From: Dehalococcoidia bacterium
GTDB lineage: Bacteria > Chloroflexota > Dehalococcoidia > Lucifugimonadales > UBA3495
Length of the DNA: 32,140 nucleotides
NCBI GenBank assembly: GCA_021295965.1
Contig: JAGWBI010000030.1
Coordinates: 27,164 to 59,303, forward strand
Direction: 5' to 3'
This document shows, one piece after another, positions 23,266 through 30,401 of the stretch (its first letter is position 1; every line of letters starts with the position of its first letter). A program made the position numbers and the translations under genes. The notes under the pieces were generated by a model. It ran no database searches. It was given only the letters and a program-made list of their open reading frames with translations, and was not told the origin of the DNA.

Positions 23266-23760
23266 ATGTCGACTGATCAAACGGCTGACTTGGCAGCGGT
23301 GGTGGTGGAGCTGCGGGACCGGGTTCGTCACCTGGAGGATATTGAGGCGTTGCGCAACCTCAAGGCAGAATACGCCGCCGCTTGTGACGACAACTATGAC
23401 CCGGACCGGCTGGCCGCATTGTTTGTTGAGGACGCCACCTGGGAAAGCCAGGGGATGGGGAGATACGAGGGGAGGGAGGCGATTCGCGAGTTCTTTCGCG
23501 GAATTTCCGGCCATTTCGTCTTTGCTTTGCACTACGGGTTGAACCCGCAGATCGAAGTTACCGGCGATACGGCCCGGGCCCGGTGGTACCTGTTCATGCC
23601 GTGCACCGTGGGAGACACCGGCAAGGCGATGTGGCGGGCCGGTCTCGACGAAGAGGAATACGTGCGAGTCCAAGGCAAGTGGATGTACCAGAGCAAGAAG
23701 TCGGCCCCCTTCTTCCACACGACCTTCGAAGAGGGTTGGGCAAAGCAGCAGTTCATCTGA
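23266..23760 (+). CDS. SnoaL-like (NTF2 superfamily) protein
   Basis: This 164-residue protein has a helix-rich N-terminus (DLAAVVVELRDRVRHLEDIEALRNLKAEY) and a conical alpha-beta barrel typical of SnoaL-like folds: DDNYDPDRLAALFVEDATWES, GRYEGREAIREFFRG, then beta strands with FVFALHYGLNPQIEV. Members are cyclases, isomerases, dehydratases or hydrolases of small molecules; catalytic acid residues could be D in FVEDA and E in the strand. Substrate unknown. AGAGGT 8 bases before ATG 23266 fixes the start. It is the only gene in the insertion between the 61-bp repeats, on the opposite strand from its neighbours. Confidence 0.8.
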   Translation: MSTDQTADLAAVVVELRDRVRHLEDIEALRNLKAEYAAACDDNYDPDRLAALFVEDATWESQGMGRYEGREAIREFFRGISGHFVFALHYGLNPQIEVTGDTARARWYLFMPCTVGDTGKAMWRAGLDEEEYVRVQGKWMYQSKKSAPFFHTTFEEGWAKQQFI

Positions 23761-23794
23761 TAGGCACGCTTCGTTCCACCTGGGGATGACAGAC

Positions 23795-23855
23795 CCGGTC
23801 AGGTGGGCCATGACGTTAGCCGGCGACCGGGCGGTAATGGAGCATGACGACGCCG
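23795..23855. repeat. 61-bp direct repeat, copy 2
   Basis: This copy spans the end of the RibD-like gene (DGVVMLHYRPVAG, stop at 23816-23818) and, four bases further on the minus strand, ATGGCCCACCTGACCGG, the first bases of menG. Only the start of menG is present here; the rest continues at the other copy. Confidence 0.9.
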
Positions 23856-24340
23856 TCATCGTAGGTCTGCGTCGTTACCGACTCCAGGGCCGTGAGCGGA
23901 GCGTCACCGTCGAACAGTGGTATGCCCCGCCCTAGGATGACCGGAATCACAAACACCAGATAGTCGTCGATGAGACCGGCGCGGCGGAACTGGTCCGCGA
24001 GATTGCCGCCGCCCACCAGCCATACCGTGCCGGAGTGACGAGCCGCAAGTGTCTGCACGAACTCCGTCGGGTCGGCGCGAACAAACTCGACACGATACGG
24101 GTCGTCATCGGGCGGATTGCTGGTGAAAACGTAAACCCGCTTGCCCGCATAGGGCCACTCACCGAACCCCAGCACCTGGTCATAGGTACGGCGGCCCATG
24201 GCCAGCGCATCCACGGTGCTGTAGAAATCAGCGTAGCCATAATCGTTGCTTTCGTCCTGGGGCAACCAGTCCACCCCACCGCTGACGTCGGCAATGTAGC
24301 CATCCAGGCTGGCGGCAACGTAGTAGGTGATCTTGGGCAT
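23816..24340 (-). CDS. RibD/dihydrofolate reductase-like protein
   Basis: This 174-residue protein has the small RibD C-terminal fold: TYYVAASLDGYIAD at the start, DALAMGRRTYDQVLGFGEWPY, YVFTSNP, GTVWLVGGGNLADQFRRAGLIDDY, FVIPVILGRGIPLF and the ending SVTTQTYDDGVVMLHY. It resembles many stand-alone dihydrofolate reductase-like proteins with an NADPH-type reductase fold; the substrate is not clear. It is not likely to be the folate DHFR itself. Its end lies in the 61-bp direct repeat, directly before a partial menG start, so it was probably a menG neighbour. Confidence 0.85.
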   Translation of the reverse strand: MPKITYYVAASLDGYIADVSGGVDWLPQDESNDYGYADFYSTVDALAMGRRTYDQVLGFGEWPYAGKRVYVFTSNPPDDDPYRVEFVRADPTEFVQTLAARHSGTVWLVGGGNLADQFRRAGLIDDYLVFVIPVILGRGIPLFDGDAPLTALESVTTQTYDDGVVMLHYRPVAG

Positions 24341-24378
24341 GACGGCAGGGGAGCGCCGCGAAGATGCAGCGTGGACGG

Positions 24379-25206
24379 TTACGCCGTTGTTTCGGGGTCC
24401 GTCGCGGGGTCATAGCCGGAGGTTTCCGCGATGAGTTGCATCAGCCGCTCCACGGCGGCGGGGATGTCCCGGTGGATGGCCTGGCGGTTCAACAGGGGCA
24501 GGTCGTCGGCATAAACGGCGCCGCCGGCGAACTCGCTGAGGTAACCGTACTCCTGGCCCGGTATGGGGAAGTCCGCCGCCAGGCTTAACCGCTCTCGCAC
24601 CAGCGACGCCAGTCCGTCCAGGTTGTGGCCCTGCCAACTCACTGGATACTCGTGACCGTTGGCCCCCAGCAGTGCCTTGTAGCCATGTTCCAATGCCTGC
24701 TGCGCGATGTGGCCCAACACTTTCTCTGCGATGCGGTCAACATCAACGTTGTTTTGGATGGCATCGGCGTTGTCCACGGCGTCTTTCGCCCTGGTCCGGA
24801 CGTTGTTCCAGTCGATGGCTGCTTCGCCGTAGTCGTTGGAATATCCGATTTCGTCAGGAGGCATGATGGCCACTCCGTCCCTGGCGACGTGGTTGGCCAG
24901 ATTGTTTTTCAACGGGCGGTCGCTGAGAAACTTTTCCAGCGTGGAGCAGATTACGTCGGCCCTATCGGCTTCCGGCAGCAACTGTTGGCGCGCCTGCTCG
25001 GCAACGCTTTTGGCGTAGTTCCGGTAGTCCGGCTCCGTCTCGCTGCCGGTGATGACGAAGATGTCGATGTCCGAATACCACCGATAATCGCCACGAGCGC
25101 GGGAGCCGAACAGGATGGTCTGCACCGGATTGAGCGCTTCGTGGACGGCCCGGGCGACCTGCTCCGCCCTGGGGTCATGCTTGACGGCGATGTTGGTCTC
25201 GACCAT
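24379..25206 (-). CDS. Nucleotidyltransferase-HEPN fusion protein
   Basis: Residues 31-50 hold the MNT signature ILFGSRARGDYRWYSDIDIF, with G34, S35, D46 and D48 as the minimal nucleotidyltransferase site. From about 131 a HEPN-type helical domain follows (AIDWNNVRTRAKDAVDNAD, QQALEHGYKALLGANGHEYP, WQGHNLDGLASLVRE). MNT and HEPN are usually separate antitoxin and toxin genes; here they are fused in one 275-residue chain. A HEPN toxin would cleave RNA, and the MNT might AMPylate it; the classic RNase motif (R-x4-6-H) is not clearly present. GGAAGG before ATG 25206 supports the start. It is a single gene with no obvious partner. Confidence 0.82.
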   Translation of the reverse strand: MVETNIAVKHDPRAEQVARAVHEALNPVQTILFGSRARGDYRWYSDIDIFVITGSETEPDYRNYAKSVAEQARQQLLPEADRADVICSTLEKFLSDRPLKNNLANHVARDGVAIMPPDEIGYSNDYGEAAIDWNNVRTRAKDAVDNADAIQNNVDVDRIAEKVLGHIAQQALEHGYKALLGANGHEYPVSWQGHNLDGLASLVRERLSLAADFPIPGQEYGYLSEFAGGAVYADDLPLLNRQAIHRDIPAAVERLMQLIAETSGYDPATDPETTA

Positions 25207-25284
25207 CAGCCTTCCGTTCCTCGCGTGATGACGCCGGCTCTGCCGATATCAACATTATACGCAACTATACGCAACGACCTCGCC

Positions 25285-25902
25285 CTACCGTTCCCGGTCA
25301 TGGTACTGCATATCGTCGGGCAGGCGGTCGGCGACGCCCAGGGCCACCAGCGCCCGCTGCACCACGAAGCGCACCACGCCGTCGATGTCCAGGGGTTTCA
25401 GGTAGAAGGGCGGCTCCGGCGGGAGGATGGTCGCGCCCAGCCGGGACAGGGTCAGCATGTTCTCCAGGTGGATGGCGTGGAGGGGCGTCTCCCGGGGGAT
25501 CAGGACCAGCCGGCGGTTCTCCTTCAGCGTCACGTCGGCGGCGCGGAGCAGCAGGTTGGGCGTCAGGCCGTGGGCCAACGACGCCACGGAGTTCATGCTG
25601 GCCGGCGCGATGACCATGCCGGCGGTGGGAAAGGTGCCGCTGGCGATGGGGGCGAACAGGTCGCTGATGGCGTACTGGCGAAAATGCGGATACTCCACCC
25701 AGCGGGCCACCGCGCCGTTATAGGACTCGTCCAGCTCCTCCTGCCACACCATGCGGGCCGCGTTGGACGCCACCGCCACCACCGGCGTCTCCCGCTCCAG
25801 CAGGGCATCAACCAACCGCCGGGCAATAACGGCTCCGCTGGCGCCGGTGATACCGACGACTACCGGAGGGGCAGAGGAATGATTGACGGCGTGGTTTGTC
25901 AA
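25285..25902 (-). CDS. ubiX: UbiX flavin prenyltransferase
   Basis: This 205-residue protein shows the UbiX layout: VVVGITGASGAVIARRL near the N-terminus, PVVAVASNAARMVWQEEL, the IAPASMNSVASLAHGLTPNL block, RRLVLIPRETPLHAIHLENML and LSRLGATILPPEPPFY. UbiX makes prenylated FMN, the cofactor for UbiD decarboxylases. Here no ubiD is nearby. Menaquinone-related menG lies about 3 kb downstream on the same strand. The start is TTG 25902 with no clear ribosome-binding site, and a slightly different start is possible. Confidence 0.9.
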   Translation of the reverse strand: MTNHAVNHSSAPPVVVGITGASGAVIARRLVDALLERETPVVAVASNAARMVWQEELDESYNGAVARWVEYPHFRQYAISDLFAPIASGTFPTAGMVIAPASMNSVASLAHGLTPNLLLRAADVTLKENRRLVLIPRETPLHAIHLENMLTLSRLGATILPPEPPFYLKPLDIDGVVRFVVQRALVALGVADRLPDDMQYHDRER

Positions 25903-26047
25903 CGTTTGATGCTGGTTGGTGAAGATTTGAGGGAACGATATGAGAATCTATGGCACTGCGCGTTGCTAAAACGGTAGCGGGCCTAAGCTCCATGACCATC
26001 GTGAATTCTAACACTGAACCGTTTCGCCAAATAGAGAACTCCTCACC

Positions 26048-26145
26048 CTCACCCATGCCTGCTTTGACATCGCGAGGAGCGCAGCGAAGCGGCGATCGTC
26101 GCTCCACCCAGCGACGAGATTGCTGCGCTGCGCTCGGGCACTCCG
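26048..26145. repeat. Decayed inverted-repeat element, ATTGCGAG type
   Basis: Arms CGCGAGGAGCGCAGCGAAGC (about 26071-26090) and AGATTGCTGCGCTGCGCTCG (about 26117-26136) pair. The left flank CTCACCCATGCCTGCTTTG (26048-26066) partly matches the family terminal repeat (13 of 19). The right end has been lost or diverged. The 330-bp gap here contains nothing else I can identify. Confidence 0.5.
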
Positions 26146-26238
26146 GATTGCGGGATCCTAACCTCCGAGGCAAGCGAAAGGGAGGTGACGCAGGGATCGA
26201 AGCCCCGGCCTTTTGGTGTCTCTGGTAAGTTCGCGACG

Positions 26239-26918
26239 TTACGTCGTTCTCAGAACCCCGCTACGGAATCCGGTCAGGCTCCCCACCCACTTCTCACCGG
26301 TCTGCAGCGCCGTAACGACTGCCGTGCCATCCGAAACGGGTTCAAGATCTGCCTCCTCACTGAGGTGGGCGACGACTCTGCGCCGCAGATCCTTCGCCTG
26401 GCGATCCAACTGGTAACACTGGATCAATCCAACGGATACTCCCGAGACAAGCATCCCCAAGCCGATGGGCGCGGTAAACAGACTGGCGGTCCATTCCGGG
26501 AAACCCACAAGCAACCGTATGACTAGGTGACATATTGACACCCAGAGGACCATTGCCCCCAGGACGGTGGACCCCATTTGGAACCAAGTCGCCGCATGAA
26601 AAAGAAAGGGAATTTTCGATGTGGAGGTCTGTTCCGCCGGGTCTACCCCTACTAATTCCATGGTCCCATCCACATGGGATCTGATTGCCCGAATGTAGCG
26701 GCGGAGCAGCAAATTGATCAAGTAAAACGTCTGGACGCCGATCAGCATCCCAACCACGAGCGACAGACCCGCACTGAAACCGTAGGCCAGAGCGTAGTCA
26801 TACGTTTGGTCGCTCCACAGTTTGATCAAGCCCTCAAACGCACCACATACCATACCGTAGACCAAATGGGATAATCCAAAAACCGCGAGGGACGCAAAAA
26901 GTCAGCTATTTTTTGCAT
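26239..26918 (-). CDS. Four-helix membrane protein, frameshifted near the start
   Basis: I do not recognise this protein. The frame encodes about 205 residues with hydrophobic segments (FSAGLSLVVGMLIGVQTFY, MGSTVLGAMVLWVSICHLVI, IGLGMLVSGVSVGLIQCYQ), a charged loop and a polar C-terminus. That frame is open only from about 26903 and has no well-placed start. A better start exists: ATG at 26918 with GGAGG (26927-26931) 8 bases upstream, encoding MQKIADF in another frame. Adding one T to the run of five T (minus strand, 26896-26900) would join them as MQKIADFFASLAVFGLSHLVYG. So it is frameshifted, a sequencing error or a slip site. It follows a small membrane gene by two bases. Confidence 0.65.
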
Positions 26919-26920
26919 CG

Positions 26921-27205
26921 TCAATTCCTCCGATCCCAGATCTGGTTCACGGCGTCCCTGAGTGAGTAATGGCACAGGACAATCACTCCGGCAAGTGCGT
27001 GACACGCGGCCCCCACACCGAAAATTACTTGGCAGCGGAAAGTGATTGTCGTCCCCATCAGACTCGCTGGATCAAGGAGCAGTTGCCAGAATCACTGCGA
27101 AGCCCATGCGCATAGGGCAAAGACGACGCAGATGATCAGGCTCCTAATGAAACTCCTTATCACCCTCCATTCGGCGCGGGTGAGGAATCCGTTGTCGTTG
27201 TTCAT
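26921..27205 (-). pseudogene. Small membrane protein with an internal TGA
   Basis: From ATG 27205 the frame reads MNNDNGFLTRAEWRVIRSFI with a hydrophobic helix (SLIICVVFALCAWAS), then TGA at 27092-27094, and continues in the same frame as FWQLLLDPASLMGTTI, a second hydrophobic segment (GVGAACHALAGVIVLCHYS) and a charged end, with a stop at 26921. The single in-frame stop inside coding-like sequence suggests a nonsense mutation, perhaps from TGG or CGA. The stop codon lies two bases before ATG 26918 of the membrane gene, so the two were an operon. Alternatively only the shorter part from an internal ATG is made. Confidence 0.5.
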
Positions 27206-27251
27206 TCGGTATGGAACGCAGGGGATCCATAGCAACAAAGCGCCGAGGGGT

Positions 27252-27275
27252 AAAACCCGTTTAGCGGGGTCTTTT
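27252..27275 (-). terminator. Possible terminator after the 65-residue ORF
   Basis: On the minus strand CCCG-CTAAA-CGGG is followed by TTTTA. The plus strand has the same stem followed by CTTTT, so it may work both ways. It is 6 bp after the stop of the short ORF at 27282-27479. Confidence 0.5.
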
Positions 27276-27281
27276 GGCTAG

Positions 27282-27479
27282 CTATTCACTGTCCAGCCAA
27301 GCGTCTCCGGTGCTGTAATCTACCATAGTTGGTTTGGAGACGTATCGGAAAATGTGTGGATCATGATCCGGGAGGATACCAAGCCAAAGGCGACCGAGGG
27401 GTGTTTGACCGAACCCATCGGATGTACCATGGTGGGTGGTAGTAGTGTTGCGTTCCGGACGCCTCCTCTCAGGGATCAT
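27282..27479 (-). CDS. Doubtful short ORF, 65 residues
   Basis: No family is recognised. Residues 25-65 (PLGRLWLGILPDHDPHIFRY and on) look more protein-like than the Thr-His-rich start. The only support is the terminator-like hairpin right after the stop. There is no ribosome-binding site, so this may be the C-terminal remnant of a lost gene. Confidence 0.3.
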   Translation of the reverse strand: MIPERRRPERNTTTTHHGTSDGFGQTPLGRLWLGILPDHDPHIFRYVSKPTMVDYSTGDAWLDSE

Positions 27480-27589
27480 GGTGCAGCACGATAATCAGTA
27501 CCTTTTACGCAACTGTATGTAAGGCACCTGCACCACCATGTTATAGACCAGATCACGGATATGCGACCACACCGGTCTGCTTCGGACGA

Positions 27590-27778
27590 TCAATCCACTA
27601 GGCCGCTCGTCAGTAGGTCAAGAATCGTCTGTCGCTCTGGCCGCGTCGCTTTTGGGGGCAGGGCGAGCAACCGTTTCCGCAGGGGGGGTAGGGGCGAGGC
27701 ATGAACGTCAGACCACCTGGATTCAATCGCCATCTCTCGCTGAATGCAGCCTACCGCCTTGCCATCTGAACCCGTCAC
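27590..27778 (-). CDS. Doubtful small ORF coupled to the ThDP enzyme
   Basis: A GTG start overlaps the TGA of the upstream enzyme (GTGA). The 62-residue product ends in a Leu-rich amphipathic stretch (PLRKRLLALPPKATRPERQ). The overlap is a sign of coupling, but there is no family match, so this stays weak. Confidence 0.3.
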   Translation of the reverse strand: MTGSDGKAVGCIQREMAIESRWSDVHASPLPPLRKRLLALPPKATRPERQTILDLLTSGLVD

Positions 27779-29481
27779 TGTCCGATGACGTTGAGCAGGG
27801 CCTGCCGTTTCTCGTTGCGCACGGTTTTGAGGGCACGTTCCAGCGCGGCCGGCACTTCTGCTGGATCCTCCACCCGTTCGCCGTAGCCGCCGGCGGCCTG
27901 GCAGATTAACTCGTACTGGAAGGATTGGGACAGCGTCGTGACGGCGAAGTTGTTGGTCTGCACGGCGTAGCCATCGGCGTAGGTGCCCCTAGTCGCGCTC
28001 TGCACGGCGTTCCAGATGCCGTTGTTCCACACGATGGTCAGGATGGGTAGTCGCTGGGCATCGGACACGATGTGACCGGCGGTGCCGGAACCGAAGATGT
28101 ACGACCCATCGCCAACGCAGCAGATCACCGTCCGGTTCGGGTCGGCCAGCTTCGCGCCCAGCGCCGCGCCAACGCCCCAGCCCAGGCCGCCGGACACCGG
28201 CACGCCGAAGAAACTGCCCGGCTGCTTGATGTCGATCTGCACCGCGTCGATGCCCAGTTCGTTCAGCACAATGGTATCGTCGTCCAGCACGTCGGACAGG
28301 CACCTGGTGAACCACGATTTGCTGATGGGCGTCTGTTCGCTGGCGGCCACCGCCTGACGATGCCAGCCGGCCCGCATCTCGTCGTTGCGACGTTCCCATT
28401 CACCCGTCCGCTTTTTGACGGCTGCCGCATCGACGCCAATCTCATGTACCGCGTCAACCAGCGCCTGCATGACCAGCCGGGGCGTGCCGGCCAGGTTGAG
28501 GTCAACCTGAAACCCGCGCACCGGGTAGCTGGAAAAGAGCGGGTCATCGCCGATGCCGATTACCATGCTGTCTTCGGCAAGCTGGTGTCGTTTGGGCGTC
28601 CAGGGCACGTCGGCCTCGAGCACGACCACCGCATCCGCGTCGGCCAGGGCCGATCCGACGTCCGACCCCGCGTAGAGGGCGTGGTTCCTGGGGAAGTTGG
28701 CGTACAGCGCCCCCGACTCGAACACCGCCATGCCCAGCAGCTCGGCCAACTCCACCAGCGGGGCAACCGCCCGGGGATCCTTGCCGCCGCCCCGGGTGAC
28801 CAAGATGGGATTGCGGGCCCCGGCCAGCGCGCGAGCGGCTTGCCCGATGGACTCCGGCGTGGGCATATGGTCGCCGGCCTTCTGCTGTCGGGAACTATCC
28901 CGGTACGACAGGCCGTCGATCTCCTCGGCCAGCACCTCCCGGGGCATGGTCAGGTACACCGGGCCGGCCGGCGGAGACTCGGCGATGGCGAAGGCGCGGT
29001 CCACCAGGCTTTCCAGGTCGGCCCCGTGGCGCAGTTCGTAGTCCCACTTCACCCACTCGCGCACCATTGCGGCCTGATCGAAGGACTCCTGCGCCCAGTG
29101 GATGCTGCCGTCGCGGGAACCACGGGCGTCGCCTTCGGTGATGGGCGTCCGGCCGGCGCTGAACAGCATGGGCACGTTGGAACGGGCGGCGTTGACGATG
29201 CCTCCGATGGCGTTGGCGGTGCCGGGAACGGTATGCACCATCACCACCTGCGGACGCCCGGTGATCATCGTGTAGCCATGAGCCATGCTGACGGCGGTGA
29301 CCTCGTGGGGCACCGGAATGGGATGCGGCGCGGGCAGTTCCTGCACCGTGCGCTTGGCGTAGGCCTCGATGATGGGCGCGAAATCCGTCCCGCCATTCCC
29401 GAAGAAATAATCAATCCCACGGGCGGCCAGCAACTCCAGGTAAGCTTCCGCAACACTCTCCACCGGGGCATGGTTCAGCAT
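27775..29481 (-). CDS. Thiamine diphosphate-dependent enzyme, acetolactate synthase-like
   Basis: This 568-residue protein has the three-domain layout of the acetolactate synthase/benzoylformate decarboxylase family: an N-terminal pyrimidine-binding domain with catalytic E60 in PVPHEVTAVSMAHGY, a central domain with VTRGGGKDPRAVAPLVEL, and a C-terminal diphosphate-binding domain with the GDGS motif at 457-460 followed by the Asn-containing WNNGIW around 485. It would decarboxylate or ligate a 2-oxo acid or an acyl compound. FAD-binding features are not evident. The exact substrate is not clear. GAGGAAAC before ATG 29481 supports this start over the upstream in-frame codon. Confidence 0.88.
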   Translation of the reverse strand: MLNHAPVESVAEAYLELLAARGIDYFFGNGGTDFAPIIEAYAKRTVQELPAPHPIPVPHEVTAVSMAHGYTMITGRPQVVMVHTVPGTANAIGGIVNAARSNVPMLFSAGRTPITEGDARGSRDGSIHWAQESFDQAAMVREWVKWDYELRHGADLESLVDRAFAIAESPPAGPVYLTMPREVLAEEIDGLSYRDSSRQQKAGDHMPTPESIGQAARALAGARNPILVTRGGGKDPRAVAPLVELAELLGMAVFESGALYANFPRNHALYAGSDVGSALADADAVVVLEADVPWTPKRHQLAEDSMVIGIGDDPLFSSYPVRGFQVDLNLAGTPRLVMQALVDAVHEIGVDAAAVKKRTGEWERRNDEMRAGWHRQAVAASEQTPISKSWFTRCLSDVLDDDTIVLNELGIDAVQIDIKQPGSFFGVPVSGGLGWGVGAALGAKLADPNRTVICCVGDGSYIFGSGTAGHIVSDAQRLPILTIVWNNGIWNAVQSATRGTYADGYAVQTNNFAVTTLSQSFQYELICQAAGGYGERVEDPAEVPAALERALKTVRNEKRQALLNVIGQ

Positions 29482-29657
29482 TTTGTTTCCTCGCAAGTTG
29501 GGGTGGTTGACGGGAGGATACTACTACAGCGGAGCGTCAACGAACTACCGGGAATGGCCAGAACCAACTCCCGTCTCAGAACACGCGCGGACGCACCGGG
29601 CAGCCGGTGCTAAACTCAAACGGCCCGCAAAGCGCCATGCGCTAAGGAGACAACACC

Positions 29658-29921
29658 ATGAACCACTGGGACAGTTGTGATGCCATCGAACGTCACCCCG
29701 ACAAAGTGAGCGGAGCCTGGATTTTCAAGAACACCAGGCTGCCCGTGGCGAGCCTCTTCAATGCCTTCAAGGACAGCCCAACCATCGAGGAGTTCATCGA
29801 CGACTTCGGGGCCGTCACCCGGGAACAGATCGAGGCCCTTCTCGATCACGAAATTCAGTCCCTAGAGAAACACTTCGCCGATGAAGATACTGCTGGACAA
29901 CAACGTCCCAAGACTGCTTAG
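29658..29921 (+). CDS. DUF433 family antitoxin
   Basis: This 87-residue protein carries the DUF433 pattern: RHPDKVSGAWIFKNTRLPVASLF, then SPTIEEFIDDFGAVTREQI and ALLDHE. DUF433 proteins have a helix-turn-helix-like fold and act as antitoxins of DUF5615 toxins, and often repress their own operon. AAGGAG 9 bases before the ATG is a good ribosome-binding site. It overlaps the toxin gene by 41 bases, a common TA arrangement. The C-terminal tail GQQRPKTA is from the overlap region. Confidence 0.88.
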   Translation: MNHWDSCDAIERHPDKVSGAWIFKNTRLPVASLFNAFKDSPTIEEFIDDFGAVTREQIEALLDHEIQSLEKHFADEDTAGQQRPKTA

Positions 29922-30207
29922 AAATAACCTGCCGGGCCACCAAGTGGACGTTGCCTTACAGTTCAATTGGCACACTCTCAGCAACGGCGAACTCCTGGAC
30001 CAGGCTGAAAGCGAGGGATACCAACTGCTGATCACCGTCGACCAGCGGATCCCCCACCAGCAGAACCTGTCCCGCAGAAACATCGCTATACTCATCATCA
30101 CCGGAAATCGCCGGCCACACGTTAGCCGCGCTCTGACCGCGATAAACGACACAGTGAACTCCATGAACCCGGGAGAGATCCGCATTCTGGAAATCGACGC
30201 ATCGTGA
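29881..30207 (+). CDS. DUF5615 PIN-like toxin
   Basis: This 108-residue protein starts MKILLDNNVPRLLRNNLPGH, the DUF5615 (Mut7-C/PIN-like) opening with acidic D6. ELLDQAESEGYQLLITVDQR contains the second acidic site, and the end carries GEIRILEI. PIN-like toxins are RNases. It overlaps the DUF433 gene, so the two form a toxin-antitoxin module. The segment HQQNLSRRNIAILIITGNRRP is a family feature. Confidence 0.87.
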   Translation: MKILLDNNVPRLLRNNLPGHQVDVALQFNWHTLSNGELLDQAESEGYQLLITVDQRIPHQQNLSRRNIAILIITGNRRPHVSRALTAINDTVNSMNPGEIRILEIDAS

Positions 30208-30401
30208 ACGGTTGACGCTACCCCGACCAACAGAAGGCACAGAAACGGCCCTCATGGTCAAGAAGACTTGGAATCACATTTCTCGTGCAAGGCTTGGATC
30301 TGCCTTTGCGCAAATCGTTAGTGCCATCGCGTATATCAATCCATGTAAACCGTCCGTTAGAATAAATGACCGCTATACGAAGCATATGAAGTATCAGGAT
30401 C

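Noticed and set aside
26160-26235. tRNA- or riboswitch-like stretch with GGGATCGAAGCCC
   Set aside because: The loop lacks the TTC of a T-arm and no acceptor or anticodon arm can be folded around it.
27092-27094. Selenocysteine at the in-frame TGA
   Set aside because: No SECIS-like hairpin follows closely, no selenoprotein family matches, and the neighbour gene also carries a lesion, so decay is simpler.
27042-27281. Plus-strand ORF of 79 residues
   Set aside because: It lies opposite the interrupted membrane gene and lacks a ribosome-binding site or protein-like composition.
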